Assembly (NCBI GenBank): GCA_937925685.1
Contig: CALAMI010000006.1
Span: 1 to 64,000, forward strand
Origin: Candidatus Binatia bacterium
GTDB taxonomy: Bacteria; Desulfobacterota; Binatia; HRBIN30
Length of the DNA stretch: 64,000 nt
Direction: 5' to 3'
Shown: positions 28,290-36,816 of the stretch, one piece after another
Layout: the number at the start of each line of letters is the position of its first letter
Numbering within the stretch: position 1 is the first letter of the stretch
Position numbers and translations under genes: made by a program
Notes under the pieces: generated by a model
Databases searched by the model: none
Told to the model about the DNA's origin: nothing
The model's input: the letters and a program-made list of their open reading frames with translations, nothing else

Positions 28290-29414
28290 ATGACCACGAA
28301 ATTGGAGCAGATCGCCCCCGAGTGGATTCGCACTCTTGCCCCCTACCCACCGGGAAAACCGATCGAAGAATTGGAGCGGGAGTACGGAATTAGCGATTCG
28401 ATCAAGCTTGCCTCCAACGAAAATCCCCTCGGCCCTTCCCCCCGTGCGTTAGCTGCAATTCAGGAGGCTTTGAGCCAACTCCACCGCTATCCGGACGGAA
28501 GCTGCTACTATCTCAAGCGCGCCTTGGCCCGAAAACTTGGCGTGTCGCCTGACGCCCTGATCTTCGGCAATGGCTCGAACGAGCTGATCGAACTCGTCGT
28601 CCGTACGTTTTTGCGTCAAGGCGAGGAAGCCGTGATGGCCGATCAGGCCTTTGTCATTTACCGCCTCGTTGTGCAGGCGCAGGGAGGCCGGTCACGTGTC
28701 GTCCCCTTGCGTCACTACACCCATAATCTCGACGCCATTGCTGACGCCATCTCGCCAGCCACGCGCATGGTCTTCCTCGCCAACCCGAACAATCCCACCG
28801 GGACCATTTTCTTTCGCGACCAATGGGAGGAGTTTCTCGCTCGGGTACCGGAGGACGTGATCGTGGTGATGGACGAAGCATATTTCGAGTATGTGGACGA
28901 CCCTCGTTACCCTGATTCGCTTTCGAGCCAAGCGCCAACACGAGCGCTGCTGACCCTGCGCACGTTTTCGAAAATTTACGGCTTAGCGGGCCTACGCATC
29001 GGGTACGGGATCGCCCCACCGGCGCTGGTGGATTTAATGGATCGAGTACGTGCTCCCTTCAACGTCAGCAGCCTTGCCCAAGCGGCAGCCATAGCTGCTC
29101 TGGAAGACGACGAGCACGTGCAGCGTACCCGACGGGTTAACCGCGAGGGGATGGAATTTCTGCGCCGCGAATTCGAGCGGCTGGGGTTGGAGTACGTGCC
29201 AAGTTGGGCAAACTTTATCCTCGTTCGAGTTGGCAACGGAGCGCGGGTCTACGAAGCACTGCTGCGCCGAGGCGTGATCGTGCGGCCCATGGGGGTTTAC
29301 GGATTCCCCGAGCACGTTCGCATCAGCATTGGCACGCCCCCGGAAAACGAGCGGTGCATCGCGGCGCTGGAGCAGGTGCTCCGGGGAGGAGGGTTGCGTG
29401 CCTCCACGTTTTGA
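28290..29414 (+). CDS. hisC: Histidinol-phosphate/aromatic aminotransferase
   Basis: 374 residues, fold type I. Motifs are LASNENPLGPSP (substrate side), GNGSNELIE (cofactor phosphate), ANPNNPTGT, and Lys228 in TFSKIYGLAGLRIGYG. The family is HisC. Placed between pheA and tyrA, it may serve as an aromatic aminotransferase that aminates phenylpyruvate or prephenate, as HisC-like enzymes do in several bacteria; which activity dominates cannot be told from sequence. It begins 22 bases after pheA and overlaps tyrA by 17 bases. Confidence 0.92.
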   Translation: MTTKLEQIAPEWIRTLAPYPPGKPIEELEREYGISDSIKLASNENPLGPSPRALAAIQEALSQLHRYPDGSCYYLKRALARKLGVSPDALIFGNGSNELIELVVRTFLRQGEEAVMADQAFVIYRLVVQAQGGRSRVVPLRHYTHNLDAIADAISPATRMVFLANPNNPTGTIFFRDQWEEFLARVPEDVIVVMDEAYFEYVDDPRYPDSLSSQAPTRALLTLRTFSKIYGLAGLRIGYGIAPPALVDLMDRVRAPFNVSSLAQAAAIAALEDDEHVQRTRRVNREGMEFLRREFERLGLEYVPSWANFILVRVGNGARVYEALLRRGVIVRPMGVYGFPEHVRISIGTPPENERCIAALEQVLRGGGLRASTF

Positions 29415-30273
29415 CCGCGTCGCCGTGATTGGAGTCGGTTTGATTGGTGGATCGCTCGCGCTGGCCGGTCGAGCGGCGGGAGTGTTCGGACGCGTCGTGG
29501 GCGCCGGCCGTACTCTGGCAACCTTGGAGGAAGCGGTTCGTCGCCGAGTGGTCGATTCTTACACCGTAGACCCGCGGGGAGCAGTGGCGAACGCCGACTT
29601 GGTCGTGCTGTCGGTACCGGTCCGGGCAATGGCTCCAGTCGTGGCCCAGTGTCGCGACGCCCTTCGGCCCGGGACCATCGTTACCGATGTGGGTAGCGTT
29701 AAACGTTACGTGCTCGATGCCGTGGAGCCTTTACTCCCCGGGGGAGTTTCCTTCGTCGGAGCGCATCCCATCGCGGGAACCGAAGCCAGTGGGGTAGCGG
29801 CGGCCACTGCGGATTTGTTTCGCGGCCGGCGTTGCGTGATTACGCCGGGACCTCGGTCCGACGCCGAGGCGGTCTCCCAGGTGCGCGCACTGTGGGAAAC
29901 GGTGGGCATGAAGGTGGTGGAAATGAACCCCGACCAGCACGACAGCGCTTTGGCTTGGGTGAGCCACTTGCCTCACGTGCTCGCGTTTGCTGCCAGTCGA
30001 GCGGTCGACCGTCACTTTCCACAGGCCGCGGGGTTAGCGGGTCCCAGCTTTCGCAGCCTGACGCGGGTTGCGGCAAGCAGTGCGGAGACCTGGGTCGACA
30101 TTTTCGTTGCCAATCGGGCTCAAATCGCCCGGGCTGTGGATCGTTTCCTGACCACTGTAGAGGAGTTACGCCACGCCATTTGCGCAGCGACACCGGAGGA
30201 GTTGCGGGCGTGGCTAGAAGGCAGTCGAGAAGCCCATCAGCGTCAGCTTCGCGCCAGCCGAGAGGACAAATGA
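29398..30273 (+). CDS. tyrA: Prephenate/arogenate dehydrogenase
   Basis: 291 residues from the GTG at 29398, chosen for the strong GGGGAGGAGGG ribosome site just upstream and because it overlaps hisC by only 17 bases. The N-terminal VAVIGVGLIGGSLALA is the dinucleotide-binding loop. DVGSVKRYVLDAV and GAHPIAGTEASGV, the latter with the catalytic-site His, are the TyrA signatures. It makes 4-hydroxyphenylpyruvate (or tyrosine from arogenate) by oxidative decarboxylation. No ACT domain is present, so feedback by tyrosine would be through the active site. Its stop overlaps aroA as ATGA. Confidence 0.95.
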   Translation: MPPRFDRVAVIGVGLIGGSLALAGRAAGVFGRVVGAGRTLATLEEAVRRRVVDSYTVDPRGAVANADLVVLSVPVRAMAPVVAQCRDALRPGTIVTDVGSVKRYVLDAVEPLLPGGVSFVGAHPIAGTEASGVAAATADLFRGRRCVITPGPRSDAEAVSQVRALWETVGMKVVEMNPDQHDSALAWVSHLPHVLAFAASRAVDRHFPQAAGLAGPSFRSLTRVAASSAETWVDIFVANRAQIARAVDRFLTTVEELRHAICAATPEELRAWLEGSREAHQRQLRASREDK

Positions 30274-31553
30274 GCCGCGACGAAATTTACTGGGTTCGGC
30301 CCCTCACCCGTCCCATCGATGCAGTGGTTACGGTTCCAGGTTCCAAGAGCCTGACCAACCGCGCTTTGCTCCTCGCCGCGCTAGCACGCGGCGATAGCAC
30401 GCTCGAAGGAGCATTGTTCAGCGACGACACCCTGTATATGGCAGAAGCGTGGCGCTCACTCGGGATTCCCGTCGAAGCAGACCGTGCCGGTGCCCGTTTC
30501 CGGGTGCAAGGCGGGGCAGGCAGCTTCCCGGCGCAGACGGCCAATTTGTTCGTGGGCAACGCCGGAACGGCGATGCGCTTTCTTGTCGCCGCACTGTGCT
30601 TGGGCCACGGGCACTTCCGCATCGACGGATCGGCTCGCATGCGTCAGCGTCCCATCCAAGCCTTGCTCGATGCCTTGTGCCAGCTCGGTGCCGACGTACG
30701 TGCCGAGCAGCTCAATGGTTGCCCCCCAGTGGTCGTGTACGCCCGCGGTTTGCGGGGCGGTCGCGCCTGCCTCGATGCCAGCAAAAGCAGTCAGTTCCTT
30801 TCGGCGATTTTGCAGGTGGCGCCGTGCAGCGACGAAGGAGTCGAGGTGCAGTTGGTCGGCCAGCTCATTGCCGAACCTTATGTGGAAATGACCATGCGCG
30901 TCATGCGTGCCTTTGGCGCGACGGTGGAGCGCCCATCGGAGCGCTTCTTCCGGATAAGTCGCCAAGGGTATGCCGGCAGGCAGTATCCAATCGAGCCCGA
31001 TGCCTCCAGCGCACATTACTTCTGGGCGGCAGCGGCACTTTGCGGCGGGCGCGTGCGCGTGCCGGGGCTCCATCGCACCTCGCTCCAGGGCGACGTACAG
31101 TTTGCCAGCGTGCTCGAAGAAATGGGCGCAGAGGCCGAGTTCGGTAACGAATTTGTCGAGGTGCGTGGCAGCGGTGTGCTCCGCGGAATTGACATCGACA
31201 TGAATGCCATCTCGGACACGGCCATGACATTGGCGGCCATTGCTCCGTTCGCCAGTGGGCCGGTAAGAATCCGCAACGTCGCTCATTTGCGCTTGCAAGA
31301 AAGCGACCGGCTCCATGCCATGGCCACCGAGCTGAATCGGCTCGGGGCCAAGGTGGAAGAAACGGTGGATTCTCTGACCGTATATCCCAGCAAAGTGACC
31401 CCGACTGTGGTCGAGACGTACGACGACCATCGTATTGCCATGAGCTTGGCCCTAGTGGGCTTGCGGGTCGAAGGTATAGGCATCCGCAACCCGCAGTGCG
31501 TGCGCAAAACCTTTCCCGATTTTTTTGCTCGCTTGGAGGCGTTACACGCATGA
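30270..31553 (+). CDS. aroA: 3-phosphoshikimate 1-carboxyvinyltransferase (EPSP synthase)
   Basis: 427 residues from the ATG at 30270, overlapping the tyrA stop as ATGA. It joins shikimate-3-phosphate and phosphoenolpyruvate. Motifs are VPGSKSLTNRALLLAALA at the N-terminus, NAGTAMRFLVAAL with RMRQRPI (substrate binding), ASKSSQFLSAIL, and RLQESDRLHAMATEL plus DDHRIAMSLAL at the C-terminus. The NAGTAMR loop, where class II enzymes typically differ from class I, matches the class I type. The longer open frame back to 29832 is a shadow of tyrA. Its own stop overlaps cmk by ATGA. Confidence 0.96.
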   Translation: MSRDEIYWVRPLTRPIDAVVTVPGSKSLTNRALLLAALARGDSTLEGALFSDDTLYMAEAWRSLGIPVEADRAGARFRVQGGAGSFPAQTANLFVGNAGTAMRFLVAALCLGHGHFRIDGSARMRQRPIQALLDALCQLGADVRAEQLNGCPPVVVYARGLRGGRACLDASKSSQFLSAILQVAPCSDEGVEVQLVGQLIAEPYVEMTMRVMRAFGATVERPSERFFRISRQGYAGRQYPIEPDASSAHYFWAAAALCGGRVRVPGLHRTSLQGDVQFASVLEEMGAEAEFGNEFVEVRGSGVLRGIDIDMNAISDTAMTLAAIAPFASGPVRIRNVAHLRLQESDRLHAMATELNRLGAKVEETVDSLTVYPSKVTPTVVETYDDHRIAMSLALVGLRVEGIGIRNPQCVRKTFPDFFARLEALHA

Positions 31554-32239
31554 AACCGGTTGTGGTGGCCATCGATGGTCCGGCCGGCGCCGGGAAAAGC
31601 ACCGTGAGTCGGCGCTTGGCGCAGCTTCTAGGGTTTCAGTACGTGGACACCGGCGCCATGTATCGCGTCGTCGGTGTACTCGCCGCAGAGCGGCGTATTG
31701 CTTGCGAGGACGTAGAAGCCCTGGATCGGCTGTGCCGCGAGACCTCGATTACTTTCCGAGACGATGCTGAAGGGCGCACTCATGTATATGCGGACGGCCG
31801 CGACCTCACCGACGCGATCCGCACGCCGGAAGCTGCCCAGTGGGCATCCAAAGTGTCCGCCGTGCCCCAAGTACGTGCCCATCTTGTCGCGCAGCAACGG
31901 GCACTCGCGGCCAAGGGTGGCGTGGTCATGGAGGGCAGGGACATTGGCACCGTGGTCTTCCCCGACGCTGTGGCCAAGTTTTTCCTCGATGCGTCGCCGC
32001 GCGAACGAGCACGGCGACGCGCTGCCGAACTACATCAGCAGGTGAGCGAGGACGAGATCGAGCGAGTGGCGCGGGACATCGCCGAGCGCGACGCGCGCGA
32101 TCGTACCCGAGCCCACGCTCCGCTCAAACCAGCGCACGACGCGGTGTACGTCGACACGACGGGCAAGAGCATCGACGAAGTCGTGCAATTGCTCTACGAG
32201 ATCGTTACTGCCCGTCGCGCAGAACTTGCAAGGCTATAG
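31550..32239 (+). CDS. cmk: Cytidylate kinase
   Basis: 229 residues from the ATG at 31550, coupled to aroA by ATGA. It phosphorylates CMP and dCMP to the diphosphates. The P-loop is DGPAGAGKST (about residues 9-18), with TGAMYR for monophosphate binding and MEGRDIGTVVFPDA conserved; SPRERARRRAAELHQ is the lid region. The gene order aroA-cmk-rpsA-ihfB is widely conserved in proteobacteria, which fixes its identity. The last bases (32226-32239) overlap an upstream extension of the rpsA frame, but rpsA itself starts later. Confidence 0.96.
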   Translation: MKPVVVAIDGPAGAGKSTVSRRLAQLLGFQYVDTGAMYRVVGVLAAERRIACEDVEALDRLCRETSITFRDDAEGRTHVYADGRDLTDAIRTPEAAQWASKVSAVPQVRAHLVAQQRALAAKGGVVMEGRDIGTVVFPDAVAKFFLDASPRERARRRAAELHQQVSEDEIERVARDIAERDARDRTRAHAPLKPAHDAVYVDTTGKSIDEVVQLLYEIVTARRAELARL

Positions 32240-32249
32240 GTGTGACGAT

Positions 32250-34001
32250 ATGAAGAACCGCAGTTCAGCCCCAGGGGGTACCCTGTACATGGAACAAGCA
32301 AGAGACGAAGCTGCGCCCAGCAGCCAGGACGACTTTCGGCAGCTTTTTGAGCAAAGTGCCCGTGCACCCCGCCCAGGGCAAGTCGTTCGCGGTCGTGTGG
32401 TCGAGGTCTCACAAGACACTGTCACGGTGGACATTGGTTACAAGTCAGAAGGAAGCATTCCCGTCGCGGAATTCACCGACCGCGAAGGAAACGTCGAGGT
32501 TCGGCCTGGCGATGAGATCGATGTGTTTCTCATTGGAGTCGACCCGGAAATGGGCACGGTGTACCTCTCCCGGGTCAAGGCGGAACAACTGCGCGTCTGG
32601 AACGATATCGAGGAGGCAGAGCGGACGGGAAAAACCATCGAAGGGACCATTGTCGGCAAAGTCAAAGGCGGGTTGAAGGTCGACGTCGGTGTGCCCGCTT
32701 TCTTGCCGGCATCTCAGGTAGACGTCCGCCCGGTACGTTCACTGGATCGCTTCATTGGTCAACGCTTACAGTTCGCGGTGATCAAGTGCAGTCGCGCGCG
32801 CGGCAACGTGGTGTTGTCGCGCCGCAAGGTCATCGAAGAAGAGCGCGAGCTCATGCGCAAAGAGACCCTCGCCGTGCTCGAAGAGGGGGTGATTTTGGAG
32901 GGCGTAGTGAAAAACATCACCGACTACGGCGCCTTTGTCGATTTGGGCGGGATCGACGGCCTTCTGCACGTCACCGACATGGCGTGGGGACGGGTGAACC
33001 ACCCCTCCGACGTGGTGAAAGTGGGGGAGCGGGTGAGGGTCGTGGTTTTGAAATACGACCCGGACCGCGGTCGGGTCTCTCTGGGCATGAAACAAATCAT
33101 GCCTGACCCGTGGCAGGGTGCGAAAGAGCGCTATCCCATTGGGTCGCGCGTGCGTGGCCGAGTGGTGAACATTGCCGACTACGGCGCGTTCGTCGAGCTC
33201 GAGCCGGGCATCGAGGGGCTGGTGCACGTGTCGGAAATGTCCTGGACAAAGCGAGTGGTGCATCCCTCGAAGATCGTCGAGCTGAACCAGGAGGTCGAGG
33301 TGGTTGTACTCGACGTCGACGAAACCAACCGGCGCATCTCGCTCGGCCTGAAACAGGCCGTACCGAATCCTTGGGATCTGCTGCGCATCAATCATCCCGT
33401 GGGATCGCGCATTACCGGGGTGATCAAGCACGTCACGGACTTCGGTGTCTTCGTCGGGATTGCCGAGGGTATCGATGGACTGGTCCACGTATCCGACATG
33501 CACTGGACGAAGAAAATCAAGCATCCCTCGGAGCTTTACCAAAAGGGTGACACGATCGAGGCCGTGGTCCTGAGCATCGATCCCGAACACGAACGGGTAG
33601 CCCTGGGAGTGAAGCAGCTCACCGAAGATCCGTGGAACACCATGGCACAAAGGTATCCCGTAGGGAGCCGGGTACGGGGAAAGGTGACTTCGGTCACCGA
33701 CTTTGGCGTGTTTGTCGAACTGGAAGAAGGCGTCGAAGGGCTGATTCACGTCTCGCAGTTAAGTCGCGAGCGCGTAGATCGTCCGCAGGACTTGTTTCAA
33801 CCGGGCCAAGAAGTGGAAGCTGAAGTCACGTTGGTCGATCCCAAAGATCGCAAGATCAGCCTCAGTATCCGCGCGCTGCGCCGTACCGAGGAGCGCTTAG
33901 AGATGGAGTCGTACCTGCAACGGGATCGGAACCAGGGACGCTTCTCCTTGCAGGACATCATGGCTGAGCAGCTCCGCGTGGACCCGGAAAAGAAGGAATA
34001 A
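32250..34001 (+). CDS. rpsA: 30S ribosomal protein S1
   Basis: 583 residues if started at the ATG at 32250, which follows AGGTG; an ATG at 32289 after AGGGGG is almost as good and would shorten it by 13 residues. Six S1 RNA-binding repeats are seen, each with the GxxVxGxVxxVxDxGxFVxL pattern. The first two are divergent (ribosome binding) and the last four canonical (FVDLGGIDGLLHV, FVELEPGIEGLVHV, FVGIAEGIDGLVHV, FVELEEGVEGLIHV). S1 brings mRNA to the small subunit. It lies between cmk and ihfB, the usual proteobacterial order. Confidence 0.95.
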   Translation: MKNRSSAPGGTLYMEQARDEAAPSSQDDFRQLFEQSARAPRPGQVVRGRVVEVSQDTVTVDIGYKSEGSIPVAEFTDREGNVEVRPGDEIDVFLIGVDPEMGTVYLSRVKAEQLRVWNDIEEAERTGKTIEGTIVGKVKGGLKVDVGVPAFLPASQVDVRPVRSLDRFIGQRLQFAVIKCSRARGNVVLSRRKVIEEERELMRKETLAVLEEGVILEGVVKNITDYGAFVDLGGIDGLLHVTDMAWGRVNHPSDVVKVGERVRVVVLKYDPDRGRVSLGMKQIMPDPWQGAKERYPIGSRVRGRVVNIADYGAFVELEPGIEGLVHVSEMSWTKRVVHPSKIVELNQEVEVVVLDVDETNRRISLGLKQAVPNPWDLLRINHPVGSRITGVIKHVTDFGVFVGIAEGIDGLVHVSDMHWTKKIKHPSELYQKGDTIEAVVLSIDPEHERVALGVKQLTEDPWNTMAQRYPVGSRVRGKVTSVTDFGVFVELEEGVEGLIHVSQLSRERVDRPQDLFQPGQEVEAEVTLVDPKDRKISLSIRALRRTEERLEMESYLQRDRNQGRFSLQDIMAEQLRVDPEKKE

Positions 34002-34039
34002 GCATTGACGAAGAGGCATCCGACTGGGGAGCGATCGGT

Positions 34040-34369
34040 ATGACAAAGCGAGAGCTGGTCGACGAACTGGGCCGCCGATTCCCGTACTGCCCGCGACGAG
34101 ACCTCGAACTGGTCGTTCACACCGTGTTCCGCAGCATGGTGGAAGCGTTACAGAAAGAGGATCGTGTGGAGATCCGTGGCTTCGGCACCTTCCAGTTGCG
34201 CCAGCGACAAGGGCGGGAAGCACGGAATCCGAAAACCGGTGAGGTGCTGCACATTGCTCCGAAGCGAGTGCCGTTTTTCCGTGCCGGGAAGGAGTTACGG
34301 CTTCGCGTCGACGGGCAAAAACCCAGGAAAGCGTCATCGACCACAGCCCCCAAAACGGCACCTCGATGA
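34040..34369 (+). CDS. ihfB: HU/IHF family DNA-bending protein
   Basis: 109 residues. The HU/IHF fold is evident: an N-terminal helical dimer region (MTKRELVDELGRRFPYCPRRDLELVVHTVF), then VEIRGFGTFQLRQRQGREARNPKTGE, the DNA-binding beta arm with the Pro that intercalates, and a C-terminal helix. A Lys/Ala/Thr-rich tail of about 15 residues extends past the normal end. The position after rpsA and residues near the arm favour the IHF-beta class, though HU cannot be excluded. It bends DNA at sites that assist recombination and sigma-54 transcription; a sigma-54 activator is encoded 11 kb away. Confidence 0.9.
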   Translation: MTKRELVDELGRRFPYCPRRDLELVVHTVFRSMVEALQKEDRVEIRGFGTFQLRQRQGREARNPKTGEVLHIAPKRVPFFRAGKELRLRVDGQKPRKASSTTAPKTAPR

Positions 34370-34378
34370 AGGGGCAGA

Positions 34379-34915
34379 GTGGGCAACAACACTGAGCGGT
34401 CTCGTGCCCGGAAACGGAAGGGAGCGGGTCGGTTGGTAGAAGTTTTATGGGCCCCGTGGCGGGGAGTGTATCTGAGCCAGCCCAAACCCGCCGAGTGCAT
34501 CTTTTGCCACGCACGCGATGCGAACGACCCAGCGGAGCAGTACGTGCTTACGACCTCGCCGGTCGTGATCATGCTCAATAAGTTCCCCTATGCCACGGCC
34601 CACTTAATGGTTGCCCCGCGCCGTCATACGGCAGACTTCGCCGGCATGCCGTCCCACGAATCGTGCGAGCTGATCACCGCCGTTCAACGCGCCGCCGCCA
34701 TCCTGCAGCAGCTGTACCAGCCAGATGGAATGAACATTGGCCTCAACCTCGGCGTTGCCGCCGGAGCTGGGTTCGCCGATCATTTGCATTGGCACGTGGT
34801 CCCGCGCTGGACCGGAGACACCAACTTCATGCCCGTGGTAGGGGGTATCAAGGTGATGCCCGACCACCTGACCGCCGTCTACGAGAAGCTCAAGCCGCAC
34901 TTCTCGAATCGTTGA
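34379..34915 (+). CDS. HIT family phosphorylase/hydrolase
   Basis: 178 residues from a GTG 7 bases after AAGGGG. The histidine triad motif is HLHWHVVPRW, with the nucleophilic middle His, and the N-terminal LWAPWRGVYL and CIFCHARD (a zinc-type CxxC) mark the Ap4A-phosphorylase-like branch. NKFPYATAHLMVAPRRHTADF is typical for this HIT type. It likely acts on AMP- or ADP-linked dinucleotides. It starts 9 bases after ihfB, so it is probably in the same transcript. Confidence 0.88.
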   Translation: MGNNTERSRARKRKGAGRLVEVLWAPWRGVYLSQPKPAECIFCHARDANDPAEQYVLTTSPVVIMLNKFPYATAHLMVAPRRHTADFAGMPSHESCELITAVQRAAAILQQLYQPDGMNIGLNLGVAAGAGFADHLHWHVVPRWTGDTNFMPVVGGIKVMPDHLTAVYEKLKPHFSNR

Positions 34916-35031
34916 TCGACTCCGCTTCGACATTACCGTTGGCGCGGTCGTCATCGCCAGTTCCGCGTAGGGGCCGGTTGTTGTCGATTTCCCTCGGCAA
35001 CGGTACCACTCGGATCCGCTGAGCTACCTGG

Positions 35032-35697
35032 CTAGGCGTACGCTCGAAGCAACACCTCCACTGCCTGGCGCACCACTCGCCGCCGTTCCGACCGGCTAGG
35101 ACGTCGCCGGCCACCGATCGACAACCCTACATGGATCGTGCCAAGCCACATCCCGAGCAACTGCTCCGCGGCGAGTTCGCTGTCGTGGCGGCGGAGGTCG
35201 CCACGGCGCTGCGCGGCGGCAAGAATCCGAGCAACTTTTGCCCGTATCACCTCCGGGCCCTCGCGGTACGTCAGCGGCCCGAGGCGGCGCCGAAGTGCCG
35301 GCTCCGCCGCAAGCATGCGCTGCAAGGCAATCGCTTCCTTGCCGGTGAGAAAATCGAGCAAAGTCTCACCGAAATTCACCAACGATCTTCGTACGTCCGA
35401 GGTACTTTGGGGCAGGCGATCGAGAGCCGCCGTCATGGTCTCCCGCTGACTTTGGATGACGGCGCGAAGCAAAGCATTCAAGCTAGGGAAGTACGCGTAA
35501 AGCGTGGCCTTGGATACGCGGGCCTCGCGGGCCACTCGTTCCATCCGCAAAGCCCGTGGTTCGCCGCCGAAAAACATCCGTGCGGCGGCAGCGAGAATAG
35601 CCACACGTTTGCTGAGGTCGGGCGGTCGTCCCCTGGGTCGGCGCAAGCGCTTATCCAGGTGTGGCAATGGCTCGCCCCGTTTTTTTCCCCTCGCCAT
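35032..35697 (-). CDS. TetR family transcriptional repressor
   Basis: 221 residues. A basic N-terminal tail precedes the DNA-binding helix-turn-helix, RVAILAAAARMFFGGEPRALRMERVAREARVSKATLYAYFPS, in the usual TetR form, followed by an all-helical ligand/dimer domain. It is divergent from the efflux genes with only 42 bases between the start codons. A perfect palindrome lies 4 bases upstream of its own ATG, inside the efflux promoter. It therefore probably represses both itself and the pump and is released by a pump substrate. The ligand is unknown. Confidence 0.9.
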   Translation of the reverse strand: MARGKKRGEPLPHLDKRLRRPRGRPPDLSKRVAILAAAARMFFGGEPRALRMERVAREARVSKATLYAYFPSLNALLRAVIQSQRETMTAALDRLPQSTSDVRRSLVNFGETLLDFLTGKEAIALQRMLAAEPALRRRLGPLTYREGPEVIRAKVARILAAAQRRGDLRRHDSELAAEQLLGMWLGTIHVGLSIGGRRRPSRSERRRVVRQAVEVLLRAYA

Positions 35698-35725
35698 TTA
35701 CTGAACGGTGCCGTTCAAATATACT
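35697..35725 (+). promoter_or_regulatory. Efflux promoter with palindromic TetR operator candidate
   Basis: TTTACT at 35697-35702 and TATACT at 35720-35725 form a sigma-70-like promoter with a 17-base spacer. The palindrome TGAACGG-TG-CCGTTCA at 35702-35717 fills that spacer. Read on the minus strand the same AT-rich bases give TATATT, usable as a -10 for tetR. A start about 7 bases after the -10 would leave a 5' leader of only about 8 bases on the efflux mRNA, and no Shine-Dalgarno is visible before the ATG at 35740. Confidence 0.6.
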
Positions 35726-35739
35726 TCGTTCCCGCGTCT

Positions 35740-36816
35740 ATGGGCTCGCATCGTCGGCGGCAACCTTGTTGGCACAGGGCCGCGTGCACTGCAATGTTCC
35801 TCGGGCTTCTGGGGGGCTGCCGCCAAGGAGCTGATGTGCAGCAGCGGGAACTGCCCCCGCTGGTCCGCGTCGCCAGAGTGGAGCACGCAGAGCCGATGCT
35901 CTGGAGCCTCACGGGAACGATTCGTGCGCGCCACGAGACACCGGTCGCCTTTCGCATCGGGGGGCAGATTCGGCAGCGCAGGGCACAAGCAGGAGAACGG
36001 GTCCACGCCCGGCAAGTGCTGTTCGAGCTCGACGACGAGGACCCTCGGCAAGCGGTCACTGCCGCCAAGGCGCAGGTTGCAGCTGCACTGACGGAAGCGG
36101 AGCACGCCGAGCGCGAGCGCTCACGAGCAGCACTGCTCCGCGAACAAAACATCGTCAGCGAACAAGCGTACGAACTTGCTGTGACCGCCGCCACTGCAGC
36201 CCGCGAACGCTTGCGGGCAGCCAAGGCTCAGCTCGCCCAGATCGAGAACTTGCTTCAGTACACCAAATTGGAGGCCCCTGCCGATGGCGTGATTACGGAA
36301 CTCTATGCTGAGCGCGGCCAGATAGTGGCACCCGGGCAAACGGTGGCCGTGCTTGCCCTCGACGGCCCACGAGAGGCGGAGGTGTTTTTGCCAGAAGCCC
36401 GCCATGCAGACCCCCCGAAAGAGGCGGTGGCGTCCGTCTGGGGCGATTCGCGCCAGTGGCATGCGTCGCTGCGAGAACGCGCCGGAAGTGCTGACCCGGT
36501 TGCACGTACGTGGCGAGCCCGCTTCGCGTTGGCTGGGGACACGGCAGCCTTGCCGCTCGGTGCCACGGTGCGTCTAATGTTCCAGGAAAACGCCGGCGCG
36601 TTGCGGCGTGTGCCGTTGTCGGCCATTTTCGAAAACGGCGATGGCGCACACCTGTGGCTCGTACGCAACGAGCGGGTGGAACTCACGGCCGTTCGTGTGC
36701 ACAGGATCGATGGAGATTCCGCTTTTGTGGAAGGGTCTCTACCCGCTGATGCGATGGTGGTGACGCTCGGGGTGCACCTATTGCACTCCGGGCAGGCGGT
36801 CCGCGTGGCCCCATGA
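35740..36816 (+). CDS. RND efflux periplasmic adaptor lipoprotein
   Basis: 358 residues from the ATG at 35740. The lipobox LLGGC follows a short hydrophobic stretch (AMFLGLLGGC), so it is probably anchored to the inner membrane. The HlyD/MFP pattern is seen: VRVARVEHAEP, a lipoyl half (GGQIRQRRAQAGERVHARQVLFELDDED), a long alpha-hairpin (about 110-180), the second half (APADGVITELYAERGQIVAPGQ), and beta-barrel domains. The open frame back to 35131 is an antisense shadow of tetR. It partners with the RND pump, whose ATG overlaps this stop (ATGA at 36813-36816). No outer-membrane channel is in the window. Confidence 0.88.
   Translation: MGSHRRRQPCWHRAACTAMFLGLLGGCRQGADVQQRELPPLVRVARVEHAEPMLWSLTGTIRARHETPVAFRIGGQIRQRRAQAGERVHARQVLFELDDEDPRQAVTAAKAQVAAALTEAEHAERERSRAALLREQNIVSEQAYELAVTAATAARERLRAAKAQLAQIENLLQYTKLEAPADGVITELYAERGQIVAPGQTVAVLALDGPREAEVFLPEARHADPPKEAVASVWGDSRQWHASLRERAGSADPVARTWRARFALAGDTAALPLGATVRLMFQENAGALRRVPLSAIFENGDGAHLWLVRNERVELTAVRVHRIDGDSAFVEGSLPADAMVVTLGVHLLHSGQAVRVAP

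Noticed and set aside
35131-35739. Upstream extension of the efflux adaptor frame
   Set aside because: It runs antisense through tetR; the ATG at 35740 with its lipobox fits the family.
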